Shown here piece after piece: positions 47,285-57,412 of a DNA stretch of 64,000 bases. This stretch comes from Hyalella azteca. Its lineage: Eukaryota > Arthropoda > Malacostraca > Amphipoda > Hyalellidae. Positions within the stretch are counted from its first letter, which is position 1. Every line of letters starts with the position of its first letter. The notes under the pieces are model-generated. The model did not search any database. It was not told the origin of the DNA and saw nothing but the letters and a program-made list of their open reading frames with translations. Position numbers and translations under genes: made by a program. The stretch covers positions 262,341 through 326,340 of the forward strand of contig NW_025944985.1 in the NCBI RefSeq assembly GCF_000764305.2, in the 5' to 3' direction.

Positions 47285-47885
47285 CACCTAGTATGGCTAT
47301 GGAATATATCTACTTGGCGAGCCACGACTGAATTTTTCGAGCCGTGGTTTTATGGATTTGCCAGCCGTGATTCCATTTCTACGAGCCGTGATTCTATTTC
47401 ACCGAGCCGTGAATTCCATATCTCGGCCATGAAAAGCCATTTAAGAGGTGCGAATGCGAATTTATTTACAAAGTTTATGCACGTGTTACCCCAAATCTCT
47501 AATTTTACCCTTAAACAGTCAAACGGCAACAATAAAATTTGTCTCTACTGTAAATCCGGCACGTGTTAATATACAGTCTGACCGCTTTGACATGACCGCA
47601 ACTATGCTCAATCTTCAACAAACGTTTTGTTTATTTGTTTACATTACGATGTTTATGTTTTTTCTGCAAGATATTTTTGGCGGAAACGGTAAAGCAATGC
47701 GGATTGCGGAAGTTGAAAATTTTATGAAATGACATGTTTGCGAAGTGCAAACCGCGATTTTTTAATCAAACAAAAATTTATGACATTCGAGCTGCGAGAT
47801 TTCATACCTACTGAATCTGAAATTATATGATATTAGAGCTGCGATATTTCAGACAAAAATAGGACTTTTCCAGACTAGCAGGGCA
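47285..47885 (+). repeat. Dispersed repeat, second copy of 30536-31410 in opposite orientation
   Basis: It starts near GGAATATATCTACTTGGCGA, then has four short direct repeats around GAGCCGTGATTCCATTTC, a middle part with CGGATTGCGGAAGTTGAAAA, and an end at AATAGGACTTTTCCAG. The order and content match the minus strand of the 30.5-31.4 kb copy, allowing a 275-base length difference. Confidence 0.75.
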
Positions 47886-50800
47886 CAGGGCTGCAGCCCT
47901 GCAGGCTGCTCACCAGACATTTCCATTTTCCACAACTGGTCATCCAAGTCAGTGATCAAAAAATATTCCCATACTTCATATCAGAATTCAATAAAACTTT
48001 GCACTTAAGCTCTTGAGAAACTCTTGCTTGTGCCTTGTCAGCTTGTAACTTGTATCTACATTTAACATTGTGAATTTTTCAAGGATTACAACCTCATTCC
48101 ACAAGTTCTAAGGCAATAGCAATTGGGGAGAATGGGGACTGGGGTTTACAACATGTCAAAGTTCCTGTCTCCTGAGTCCTGACAGGCAACACGGCCATGC
48201 AACAGCAAAGCAGTACTGAGTGCAAGGACTCCATCTCCATGCAAGTTTACTATAGAAGATGTAGCTGAGCCTGAATCCTGATCATGGCTTCTTCAATACT
48301 CTGTGGGACAGTGGGTCGGGTCGGGACTGTGGCTCTGTGCAAGAGATGAGGTAGTGTTGTAGTGATGCTAGGTTTCCGTTCCGCTTCTGGGGCTTTGCAC
48401 AAGGGGCATTGCGGTGAGGGCCCTGGGCCTGAGCAGTGAGCCCTGAGGGTCCGAGGGACGAGGGTGAGGGGGGGTTGATGGATTTGGTATTGGTAGAGCC
48501 CGTAGAGGGCCTTGTTCAGTGGAGCTGTGGCAAGGCAAAGTCGAGCAAAGAGCGCCTCAAATCGACGAGTCAGCGTGCAGAAAGACAATGTTCGAACACT
48601 CGAACTCAAACCGATGGTTTTATTGTTCCCAGGGGCACGGGCAGGAGCCAGGTTGAATTGATGTCCACTTGGCTTGCCAAAAATTCCAGGCTCCTCTTTT
48701 TACAATAGACTTAATCTCAGAGAATTCAAAAAATGGTATATCTGCCACTCAGACTGCCAGTCCGTCGTTAGACGTCGACGTCGTTGCCTGCTTTGCAATT
48801 GAAATGTCAGCTGACTCTCTCCGCTGACCGTACCTGTATAAGTCGGAGTTACGACTGTACGAGCCATGGCTTAATTAAACAGCATCCGGCGCAGTGGATA
48901 AATGAGTTGAGAAAAGTGGATATATGTATTTGCAATATAATTAGGTGTAGAAATGTTGTTAAGGTTCTGGGCATCATAGTATGATGCAAAATAAATAAAT
49001 TATTGTAACAATTAGGAAAATTTATCCATCTGTGGCATTGATAAATCATGTTCAAATTCTATATATCATCTGGATTAGCTGCTCAAAAAGTCAATTTCAA
49101 AATTCTAAATTTATAGCAGTTTTACTTTTTTCTCCCCGTAAATGCCTAGATTAACCATGATTTATTTTATTGAATTTTAATCAAAACGAAATGATGTAGT
49201 ACTATGTAATAGTTAGTCCCCTAAGGCATTGCTGATATTTAAATATGTTCTGAATTTTTCGTCAATCCGTTGAGAATTGACCGAATCGACACTTCTCCGA
49301 ACCCACCTGCGAACTCACCTGCGGACTCAAACGCAAAAACCGCAAAACCACACGCTCAACTTAACCACTCATTAGTCCTTCAATAGTGAGCGGATTTGCT
49401 TGAAATTTGGAATGTAAGTAGTTTGAGATTTGAGGGATTTATGAGCGTATGAGTTACGCAGAAGTTTTTTTTTTTCATTTAAAACGAAAAAACTGAAACG
49501 TGGCGCATTACTGATAATTAGATATATTTTGAATTTTGTGTAGTTCCGTTTAGAATATTGGGACTATAATGAGTGCTTGAGTCGAGTTTTGCGTTTGTTC
49601 ACGGTTAAGTTCGGTGAAGTGTCGATTTGATCTCGAATATACGGGTAAAGGATTCAACGGACCTGAGATAAATTTTTCAAATGAAATCGACGAAAATTCT
49701 ATAAAAAATTTATGTTTACTGGACGTTTTAGACAATTCCCCATCGATCAGTTCGATCGAAAGGTACAATTTTCTGTGACCCAGATGTGCTGGTCGGACGA
49801 AATTTTTATAAGCAAATTTTGAAGCTTTGGTATGCAAAATTTTAGGTACTTCTGACCTTTTACAAGATTTGCAACCAATAAAATGAAAAATAAACCATTT
49901 TGACTGCAAACGCCCGCGCCCAGCTACTTGCATCCGAAGAAGAAAATAGCCCGATATTTAAAGCGGAAAGTATTTGCCATTAATACTATCGGCTAATAGT
50001 TTTCCCGGGGAGCGCAGCCGTGCACCACCAATTTTGTGCACCAATAAGCCCTGAATCGAACGCCTTGGATCTCTCTGGACCTACACCAATCAGCCGTGCA
50101 CCACTCGGCTTTGTCCTCTTCCGGCCTTGACCACCACCTGCCGTGCACCACCAGGCCGCGGATCGAATATGACTGCCAGACATCGTGTTAAATTACGTAA
50201 TTTTACGTTCACCGCATCTGAGGTTAAGTTTTTGATAGCATAGTTCTGTTCCAAAATTTATCGTCCTTCGACAAGTGGCCGTTCGACCGAGGGCTGGTTC
50301 GACCCATGGCCTAGATACGGACGGCTTGAAGTGTTGAAGGGCTACATTCCGGAAGGCGGAATCATGATGGTCCATTATATCCAGGGCAGTGGTGGTCTTC
50401 GACAGGCGACCTGTTTTCCCATGCATAATCACCTTATTCCAGAGGATGTGGCGGAACATGTAGGTACTGTTTTATACGACGATACCAGGATATTTGATAG
50501 AATTAGTACGCCCTTATAAATATAACCCATGCAAGAGGATTGAGCCAAGCTTGTTGGTGGTCACTTTCGGATCCCAGACATTTGTACAGTCAATACAGTC
50601 CATCTATGCCCCGACTTCGGTGTCGTGGGGTGGAGGTCTTGTGGCCCGAACATTTACGCACCCCGAAATTATTTACCACTATCGGGGAAATTTTTTTTTG
50701 TAACCACCAAAAACTAAAGTCACACATGTACACTTTCTACACCATGACAGAAGTTTACATCGATCCTGTGTTACCATGTATGTAAATGCAACTCCTAGCG

Positions 50801-52011
50801 AGTTTGCGTAGTTTGGGGGATCGATTAGCATCCTTATGTGCCAGAATACATAAACAACTAATGTGCCATCGCCCAATACGAACTTCTTTCTTTCCCTGAC
50901 CAGCAAAAAATGTCATGAAATTTTCATTTTAAGTCAACAAAGGTGAAATAAGTAACAAGGTGATTGAAATCCAATATCAAGTTAGACTGGCGAAGTTGAC
51001 GATGTAAGTGACAGATTGCTGCAACATCTATTGCTGAAAGTCTAAGTCGAGAATGGAAAAATGGTTCGTATTCCAGTTTAAAATTTCTTAACCGAATTAA
51101 TTATTTCGAACTCACGGTCTACATAAAATTTTTCGTATGTATGAACGAAATTCGAGGCTTCACATTGCATATAGAGTTTGAGCTTCGGCTAATGCGATTG
51201 GTGAATTAACATAGACTTGTGCAAATGCTAAAATACGTGGCAATACCATCCTCTATGAAAAAACTCTTAATTTTCATTTGAGATAATGTGCTCGTGTGAT
51301 TGTTTGCATGTTTGGAATCATCGAACCGGGCATCATGAAAATATTAGGGCTATTTGAATGAGTTTTAAAATGCGCGTCTTGCGTTAATTAATTGGATATA
51401 AAATACAAATTACTGCTTTAACTTACGTAGTTTCATAATGTTGCTGTCATTAAAATTGTCATAAAAATTTGAATCATAAAAAAATCATTATAAAATGACA
51501 AATTTACGTTTGCTCCAGATTTAAATAATAACGTTAAATATGATAAAACGATTCTGAGCTTTCATTCTAGTATTCTGAAGGTTAACTAAATAATAAACAG
51601 CCCAAAATAATAAGCATGCAGTAATATATTTCCGATAATTTTCGTCCTCTATTAACACTTGAATTGTGATTTGCCAAATTTCCGAGGAGAATAATTTATG
51701 ATTTAAATTCGTTTTTGAATTACTGATTGAATATTTAATTAAGATTGAATATTCCGTCATGCATCGTAGCAAAAAAGTGAATATAATCCTGGAGTGCTAT
51801 AATAATAGTTTGATATCTGTTATTCTATCCAGTCCACCAATTTCATAAATTATTGATGACGGTGATGATTAACCATCCGCACTTGCACATAAATTGTAAG
51901 TGTCCACATTCGGCATCCTCTTTTTAATTTTTAGCTCATGTATAGAAAAAGTCGAATGAGTTATATATGATTGCGTGATGTGACCGATGATTGCAATAAA
52001 TGCGATACATC
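47886..52011. other. Intergenic, no firm gene
   Basis: Mostly AT-rich with GC-richer stretches at 48250-48700 and 49990-50460. The first (minus-strand frame 48609-48250, with AATAAA near 48623 on that strand) may be a retroelement terminal fragment but has no partner copy here. The second has repeated GCCGTGCACCACC words (50020-50155). Around 50255-50460 two frames are open in tandem (one starting SSFDKWPFDRG, the other ending at a GTAGGT) and could be a decayed exon of unknown family. Confidence 0.4.
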
Positions 52012-52822
52012 TCAATTCCTCTTCATGATTGAGACGAACTGCTCGTATCTGATTTGCCCTTCCTCGTCGACATCGGCCTCCCTGACGATGAGTTCGACCT
52101 CCTCCTGCGTGAGCTTCTCACCCATGGTCATGAGGACGTGTTTCAGCTCCGACGCCGAGATGGTCCCTTCACCGTCCTTGTCGAAGACGCCGAACGCCTC
52201 GCGTATCTCCTCCTCGCTGTCGGGCGGGGGGAAGTCTTGCTCCAGGACTGACTGTCGAGGGACATTAGCTCCAGTGAAACTAAAACGTATATTTTAATAT
52301 AGAAATTTATATGTAAGGGTATAAGCTTGACGCGTGTGGTATTGTATTCACAGATTTTAATAAATGTAAGCAGGTATGCAATTAAGCCTAATATAATGTC
52401 GAAATAAATATTTTTTCGCACTCCAAATTGGACACCATTATTAATTATGTCTCATATTTGCGTAATTTACTTATATATAATAACGAAATCACGTACAGTG
52501 ATCCATAATTATTGCATTCATATTTGCGCAATTTATTATACATAATAAGAAAAAATCATGTACAGTGATCAATTGCATTGCATTTAATGGGTCTCATCAT
52601 ATCAAAACGGGCAATGAATCTCACCAAGAAATCTTGCAGTGACAGGGGGTCGGGGACGCGCATCTTAGCGATCATTTGTTGCAGGTCTTGGTTGCTCGGA
52701 TTAGCGCCGAGTGACCGCAAGGCTTTGCCGAGGTTGTTTCGTGGCAATTTGTGGTTAATGGAATAAATCGCGAAACATTCCTTTGCTGATTCGATTTCGC
52801 GAGCACCCAAGCGGTGAGCCAT
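52012..52822 (-). CDS. Calmodulin-like EF-hand protein, partly degenerate
   Basis: Two minus-strand exons. Exon 1 starts at ATG 52822 ([17 protein letters not shown]), aligning residue for residue with the calmodulin N terminus. Its donor is uncertain: 52609 gives 149 aa, the exact calmodulin length, and 52564 gives 164 aa. Exon 2 runs from acceptor 52247 to stop 52012 and encodes [20 protein letters not shown] onward. EF-hands 1 and 2 ([17 protein letters not shown]) have lost the calcium-binding Asp/Glu positions. EF3 ([12 protein letters not shown]) is intact. EF4 ([12 protein letters not shown]) has Gln at position 12 in place of Glu. It may bind at most one or two calcium ions and could act as a light chain or target-bound subunit, as insect Androcam does; that role is inference. 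It is not the conserved calmodulin itself. Confidence 0.8.
52450..52580. repeat. 66-bp tandem duplication at the calmodulin-like exon 1 edge
   Basis: CATATTTGCGTAATTTACTT and CATATTTGCGCAATTTATTA start at 52453 and 52519. Both blocks run to NNNCATGTACAGTGATC or NNNCACGTACAGTGATCC. On the minus strand each contains GATCACT/GTACNTG, one of the two possible donors of exon 1, so this may be a further duplicated splice donor. Confidence 0.65.
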
Positions 52823-53180
52823 CGCTGGTCTTTGGTGAATGTTCTGTGGGCATTTTTGAGATATTTAAATTATATCGAATTACAAAATTAGAATGAATAA
52901 ATACTAATGGCTGCTCAAAACTGGGATTTCTCTTCAGCGCATTTGCGAAATAAACGCACCAGAACAAACACTCACGCAAAATATTTTTCAAAACCCCTAA
53001 AAGTAAACGAAAAAACACACTAACTCTGAAGTGGGCAAATATTTCCATAGAGCAACATATGTAAATATTTAATAATGATCCATGTAACAATAATTTGAAG
53101 TGATCGTGATGTGAGCTCCAATCGTCAAATTAAAGGTTCTTGATATTATGTATTCACTGTATTATTCTGGATTTTTCTAA
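52823..53180. other. 5' flank of the calmodulin-like gene
   Basis: AT-rich. On the minus strand, CCCACAG just upstream of the ATG could be an acceptor for a leader exon. No other gene is seen. Confidence 0.4.
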
Positions 53181-53311
53181 ATAGTGAATCATAACCGAAC
53201 CCATCGTATATTATATCCTACAAAATCAGTTCAGATTGAGACGCGGTGGAGATCAGGCGTGTTGTGTAGTCGCTCCAGGAGCCTGACCGAATTGTTTCCT
53301 GCTTTGAATTG

Positions 53312-53490
53312 CTTCCGGAACTTTATTACCGTCGTGCGGTTGTGCTGGACTTCCGGAACTTTATTACCGTCGGGCGAGTGTGCTGTACTTCCGGTACCGT
53401 CGGGCGGTTGTGCTGTACTTCCGGAACTTTATTACCGTCGGGCGGCTGTGCTGTACTTCCGGAACTTTACTACCGTAGGGCGGTTGTGTT
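53312..53490 (+). repeat. 38-bp tandem array upstream of ORF1
   Basis: Four to five copies of ACTTCCGGAACTTTATTACC with GTCGGGCGGTTGTGCTGT; one copy is shortened by 11 bases. It lies just before ORF1 and may be the repeated 5' UTR or promoter of the retroelement. It contains CCGGAA, an ETS-like core, in each unit. Confidence 0.8.
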
Positions 53491-53609
53491 CATCAGGCTT
53501 GTTTCCGGTGATTTATTGTTTCCGGTGATTTATTGCCATGAGAGACCCTAGCTAAATCTCAGTGAAGGAACCCGGGAATCATTAAACAATTAAGAAAGAA
53601 GACATTTCG

Positions 53610-54647
53610 ATGGCTGGGAAGAAAGTAAACAAGATTGTTAAGAAGGAATGCGGTTCTTCGAAACAAGACGCACCGAAAAAATCGAACAGGAGAGCGAAGT
53701 GCGTAGTTGAAGATGCATGCAAGTTTTGCAAAGAGACCTCGTTGAGAGAATATGATCAGATGGTCATCTGTGAACACTGCGAGGATTTTATTTGCATCAG
53801 TTGCGCGAAGCTGAGCTCTGAAGAATACTCTTTCCTACAGAAAACAGAGTCGTTTCACTGGTTCTGTAGCGACTGCGAGAAGCCGACTCTCCGTGCCAGG
53901 AAAAGCGAGAAGCAGATGGAAGAGAATTGGTTCGCTCTGTTCGCAGCATTTCGAGCTGAAATGGAAAACAATTATCGGAAAGAGATGAACACGTTGAGTA
54001 ATTTAGTTGGCTCTTTGAGTAATGAACTGAGCTCGTTACGCAGAGAGCTGATCGAAGAGAGAGCTCAACGGAAAAATACAGAAAACTTGGAAAAGATGGA
54101 ACTGAAGAATCACAACGTGGACATAGCCGAAATCGCTAGCGAAAGCTCCCGCGAATTACTCGACAGAGAACGAAGGAAGTGCAATCTTGTTTGGTTCGGC
54201 ATTCCCGAAAGCACCGCATCTGAGACGAACGAACGTGTGATGGCCGACAATAAGTATGTGGCAGACTGTTGTAGTAAAGCACTAAGCACGCCGCTTGATA
54301 TTGCATCGTGCAAGAGGCTGCGCTCCAAGAATGCTGCTACTAACGCATGCAGACCTCTATTGGTGACTGTGAAGGATCCGGCCCAGGTTTGGAGCGTGCT
54401 GAAAGCAGCGAAAAAGTTAGGAGAAACTGTTGAATTCAAGTCTGTTTTTGTGAAAAATGATTCCACCCCTTTAGAGAGGGCGGAGTTCCGCAAGAAATGG
54501 CGGGAGCGAATCCGCTCTAAAGGATTCCACCCCTTTAGAGAGGGCGGAGTTCCGCAAGAAATGGCAGGAGCGAAACAGACGCAGAAACACGGAAAATCAT
54601 GTCAACACCATTCAAGATCTCACGAGGACTCCGACACTCCGTGGTGA
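53610..54647 (+). CDS. ORF1 protein of the CR1-like element (frame-shifted end)
   Basis: 345 codons. A basic N terminus is followed by a PHD-like zinc finger at about aa 36-90 (CKFC, CEHC, CISC and HWFCSDC spacing), a predicted coiled coil near aa 115-165 (SNLVGSLSNELSSLRREL), and a C-terminal RNA-binding-like region. ORF1 proteins bind the element RNA and act as chaperones in the ribonucleoprotein. A 64-base direct duplication at 54459/54523 shifts the last 40 or so codons into a different frame. Without that shift the frame would run on toward the RT remnant. The start ATG at 53610 follows a short leader. Confidence 0.75.
   Translation: MAGKKVNKIVKKECGSSKQDAPKKSNRRAKCVVEDACKFCKETSLREYDQMVICEHCEDFICISCAKLSSEEYSFLQKTESFHWFCSDCEKPTLRARKSEKQMEENWFALFAAFRAEMENNYRKEMNTLSNLVGSLSNELSSLRRELIEERAQRKNTENLEKMELKNHNVDIAEIASESSRELLDRERRKCNLVWFGIPESTASETNERVMADNKYVADCCSKALSTPLDIASCKRLRSKNAATNACRPLLVTVKDPAQVWSVLKAAKKLGETVEFKSVFVKNDSTPLERAEFRKKWRERIRSKGFHPFREGGVPQEMAGAKQTQKHGKSCQHHSRSHEDSDTPW
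54459..54586 (+). repeat. 64-bp direct duplication within ORF1
   Basis: GATTCCACCCCTTTAGAGAG with GGCGGAGTTCCGCAAGAAAT begins at 54459 and again at 54523. As 64 is not a multiple of 3, it changes the reading frame. The two copies are nearly identical, so the event is recent compared with the element. Confidence 0.95.
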
Positions 54648-54938
54648 CCTCATTGAAGTATACAAGTATACTCATGGTTTGTACAAGGTCCCAGAAGGAT
54701 TACTAGAATTTGAAACAAGAACCAACACCAGGGGTCACAGCTATAAACTAAAAAACTGCGGTTCAACTTATCCACGCGACAACATTTCTTCTCGCTTCGA
54801 GTCACTGACATGTGGAACAGCCTCCCTGAAGATATTGTTGACGCTCCGAGTATGAACGCGTTCAAGAACAGACTAGACAAGGCCATGCATGAGCATATGT
54901 TCAGTCTAAAAATGCCTCGTACCCTACGGAACAACTGA
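54640..54938 (+). pseudogene. C-terminal remnant of the reverse transcriptase ORF
   Basis: The peptide LRGDLIEVYKYTHGLYKVP and, after one frameshift near 54770-54790, MWNSLPEDIVDAPSMNAFK are typical of the extreme C terminus of CR1/Jockey-group ORF2 proteins. It ends at TGA 54936-54938. No catalytic YADD region is present upstream. Confidence 0.8.
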
Positions 54939-55075
54939 TATCTAGAAGCGATTTTAAATCTACCGTCCGTAAGGCCAGTCTAGTCAAGAAAAGAACAAGA
55001 ATCGGCGACAGGCCTATGCAGGCCTATTTATTTAATGCCGAAGATACTATACTACTATACTATACTAAAACAAAC

Positions 55076-56299
55076 GATGTTGAAACCTTGTTTAATCAAC
55101 GTTGATTCAACCAATCAGCGTTCATTTCAACATTGATTTAACGTCTTTTGCCTAGTGGAATAAAACATTTTCGACAATCATGGAAAAGTAAAAACTCGTT
55201 GTTCTCTATCTTATAAATTTGTACTGGACATCAGCTTTTCCCTTGCACCTTAATCAATTTTTTTTCTAGCTATTATTAATTACGTATCAATTCTCACCGG
55301 ATCACTACAAATTAAAATAAGCTTAAACTAGTTGACGGACGTAATGGATGTTGCACGCAACGCGCCGGTACTGCGACTGCAACAGCTGGCTGATAGAGTT
55401 GCTTATCGCATGAAGGCTTATCTGGTGGCGGCATAACACGATAACGCTGGCGGATGAAACTCGTTGTCTCTTCTGTCCTCGAGTTCCATAATAATGACTT
55501 TCGTAAATTGGGGAATTTACAGTTTATTTGCATTGTTGCTTTATGGGATGTGAGATCATTTACTAAGTAAGGATAAATCTGGATCGAATTAACAGGAACT
55601 CGTACGTAAAAACTTTTATCGAAACTTTTTCGGAAGTCAAAACTTTCTCGGGAGGACGTGATCTTATAGCATAACTAGAAGGTTATGCTGCTTATGTACT
55701 TCCATTCAAAGTATCATTTTTATATAACATTATTTTCCTTTCATTCACATTCATTTCATTTTCCTATTTTCCTTTCATTCACAGTAGTATTTGTAAATGA
55801 CAAGTAAAATTAAATGAGAAGTGAATGCTTAAATCGTTGTAGCGGTTTCGTTCAAGATTTTGAATCAATATAATACAAATATTTAGAAATTCAGAATTTC
55901 TAGATTTAATGGTTACAAAATTTTTTGTTTAAATATAAACGTCGCCACAATGCACACGACTATAGTTAACTACATTCCAACTTTTAGCATTTTGATTCAT
56001 TCCACCAGAACCTCTTATTAGAGTATGTACTTAGGTGTAGCAGCTGTCATCCCGTACTAATTAGTTTGTTTAATAGCCGAATTGATTTTTACTGTTTATA
56101 ATCGTTTTCTTTGTATTTATATTTGTGTAACTTGTAACGATCTGTTATTTATAGAGCTTTCAATACTTAGACCGGAGAAAAGCATCTTTATTTTCCTTAA
56201 ATTAATTGAGAGACGCTTCATCGACACTCCTATACGTACAACTTCATAATTCCAGTTAAAAAATGTGAAATTACATAAAAATTTGAAACTTTAAACTAC
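55076..56299. other. AT-rich, no gene seen
   Basis: It contains an inverted-repeat patch near 55075-55145 (AATCAACGTTGATT and related words). A small group of GATA sites lies at 55391-55447 (CTGATAG, CTTATCGC, CTTATCTG, CGATAACGC). No coding exon is recognised. Confidence 0.45.
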
Positions 56300-56435
56300 A
56301 GTTCTCGAGAATTAGAAGTCACAGTACACTAGATGTCTAACAAATATAGCTCTCGAGAATTTGAAGTCACAGTACACTAGATGTCCAAAAAATTTAGTTC
56401 TCTAGAATTAGAAGTCACAGTACACTAGATGTGCA
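56300..56435. repeat. 48-bp tandem repeat, three copies
   Basis: Three copies, exactly 48 bases apart, of TTCTCGAGAATTAGAAGTCA followed by CAGTACACTAGATGTC. The core TCTCGAGA is palindromic in the first two copies. Confidence 0.9.
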
Positions 56436-57180
56436 ATTCATACGAGGTAATATCTAAAATTTTCGACACTTGCCATGGTTACTCCAGAGTAACCGGAAGC
56501 TGCTTTTCTTGATCTTCTGAGGTAAACTTTTGAGGGAAGCAACGAACGCATATTATAGTCTCTCTCAGGTTACACAGAAAAGGAGTTCCTTGGTGCTGAA
56601 AGTTTGTCACAATTTTTAGAGCGCTTCTATGATTCTTTAAAAGACTTTGAGTGACTGACACCCCTTCTGCATAATGTGGGAATATCTCTGGACAACTATA
56701 AAAAAAAAACATTTTGAACGTTAGAATAGATCGAGGGTAATAGAGTCTGAATTTATATTTACACGCTCAAAATGGAATGAATTTACTTCTTGGATTGAAG
56801 TTTTGAACACAATCACACGCACAAACTATTTCAGTGAAATATTTTTCTCTGACTAAATTATTACTGTCATCATCAAGTATACCTACCCAGCAACATATGA
56901 TATTGCGAAATGATGAAATTCAAGATTAAAATTTTGGGCTCTTTGTTTGCAGGAAATGTAATTGGGACTCGACATATCTATCAAAAGTTTTTTCGCTTAA
57001 TTATGATCAATTAATTGCATCCAATTTTGAATTTCCTTCAATTTATAAGCAGAAACGACCTATAAATGTAATATTATTCGTTAGAAACGTCTGAGACTTA
57101 AAATTTATATTACAATAAATATAGGTAATTCTATTTGGAGATCTATAAATAAGCAAGAATAAATCAACATATCATTTTAA
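56436..57180. other. AT-rich, no gene seen
   Basis: No supported feature. A minus-strand frame at 56712-56479 has no recognisable domain. Confidence 0.45.
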
Positions 57181-57185
57181 TTCAC

Positions 57186-57412
57186 CTAAATATCGTTCAT
57201 GATACCGCACAAGGCTTTGGTTGCGCCACCAACATGAGCAGCGTACCGCATTGCAGGTTGTACAGTCGACGAGATCACAGTAACTGAGGTGTGTGTAAAA
57301 TTAAAGAGCCTTGCTGCCTCGTGTCCCCTGAGGCAAGATCGAACCTCAAAACTGATTGGCCGCTCGGCCACCTCTACAGCTTTTGCGAAACCCTGGAAAT
57401 GCGCCACTGACG
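57186..57412 (-). mobile_element. tRNA-derived SINE-like copy
   Basis: On the minus strand, from 57375 downwards: GTAGAGGTGGCCGAGCGGCC holds a clear A box (TGGCCGAGCGG), and GAGGTTCGATCTTGCCTC 14 bases later holds a B box (GGTTCGATC). This layout matches a Ser/Leu-type tRNA with the anticodon arm lost. It is followed by about 150 bases of unique-looking body. A short leader (CAGTGGCGCATTTCCAGGG) precedes it. The box spacing is too short for a functional tRNA. Confidence 0.5.

Larger units (their letters stand above)
53240..55075 (+). mobile_element. CR1-type non-LTR retrotransposon, internal deletion derivative
   Basis: Order: a 38-bp tandem array (53312-53490), an ORF1 with a PHD-type zinc finger (53610 onward), then directly the C-terminal end of a reverse-transcriptase ORF (54640-54938), and a 3' end in an ACTATACTATAC microsatellite (55035-55065). 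PHD-bearing ORF1 proteins and short-repeat 3' ends are known for CR1-like elements. The endonuclease and catalytic RT domains are absent, so about 2.5 kb seems deleted. The exact 5' end and target duplication were not found. Confidence 0.8.

Noticed and set aside
48250..48720. Possible solo LTR on the minus strand
   Set aside because: An AATAAA and GC-rich body are suggestive, but no second LTR, primer-binding site or target duplication was found.
52143..53090. Minus-strand frames beginning MLHGSLL and MRKNIY
   Set aside because: They are out-of-frame readings over the calmodulin-like exons and intron.
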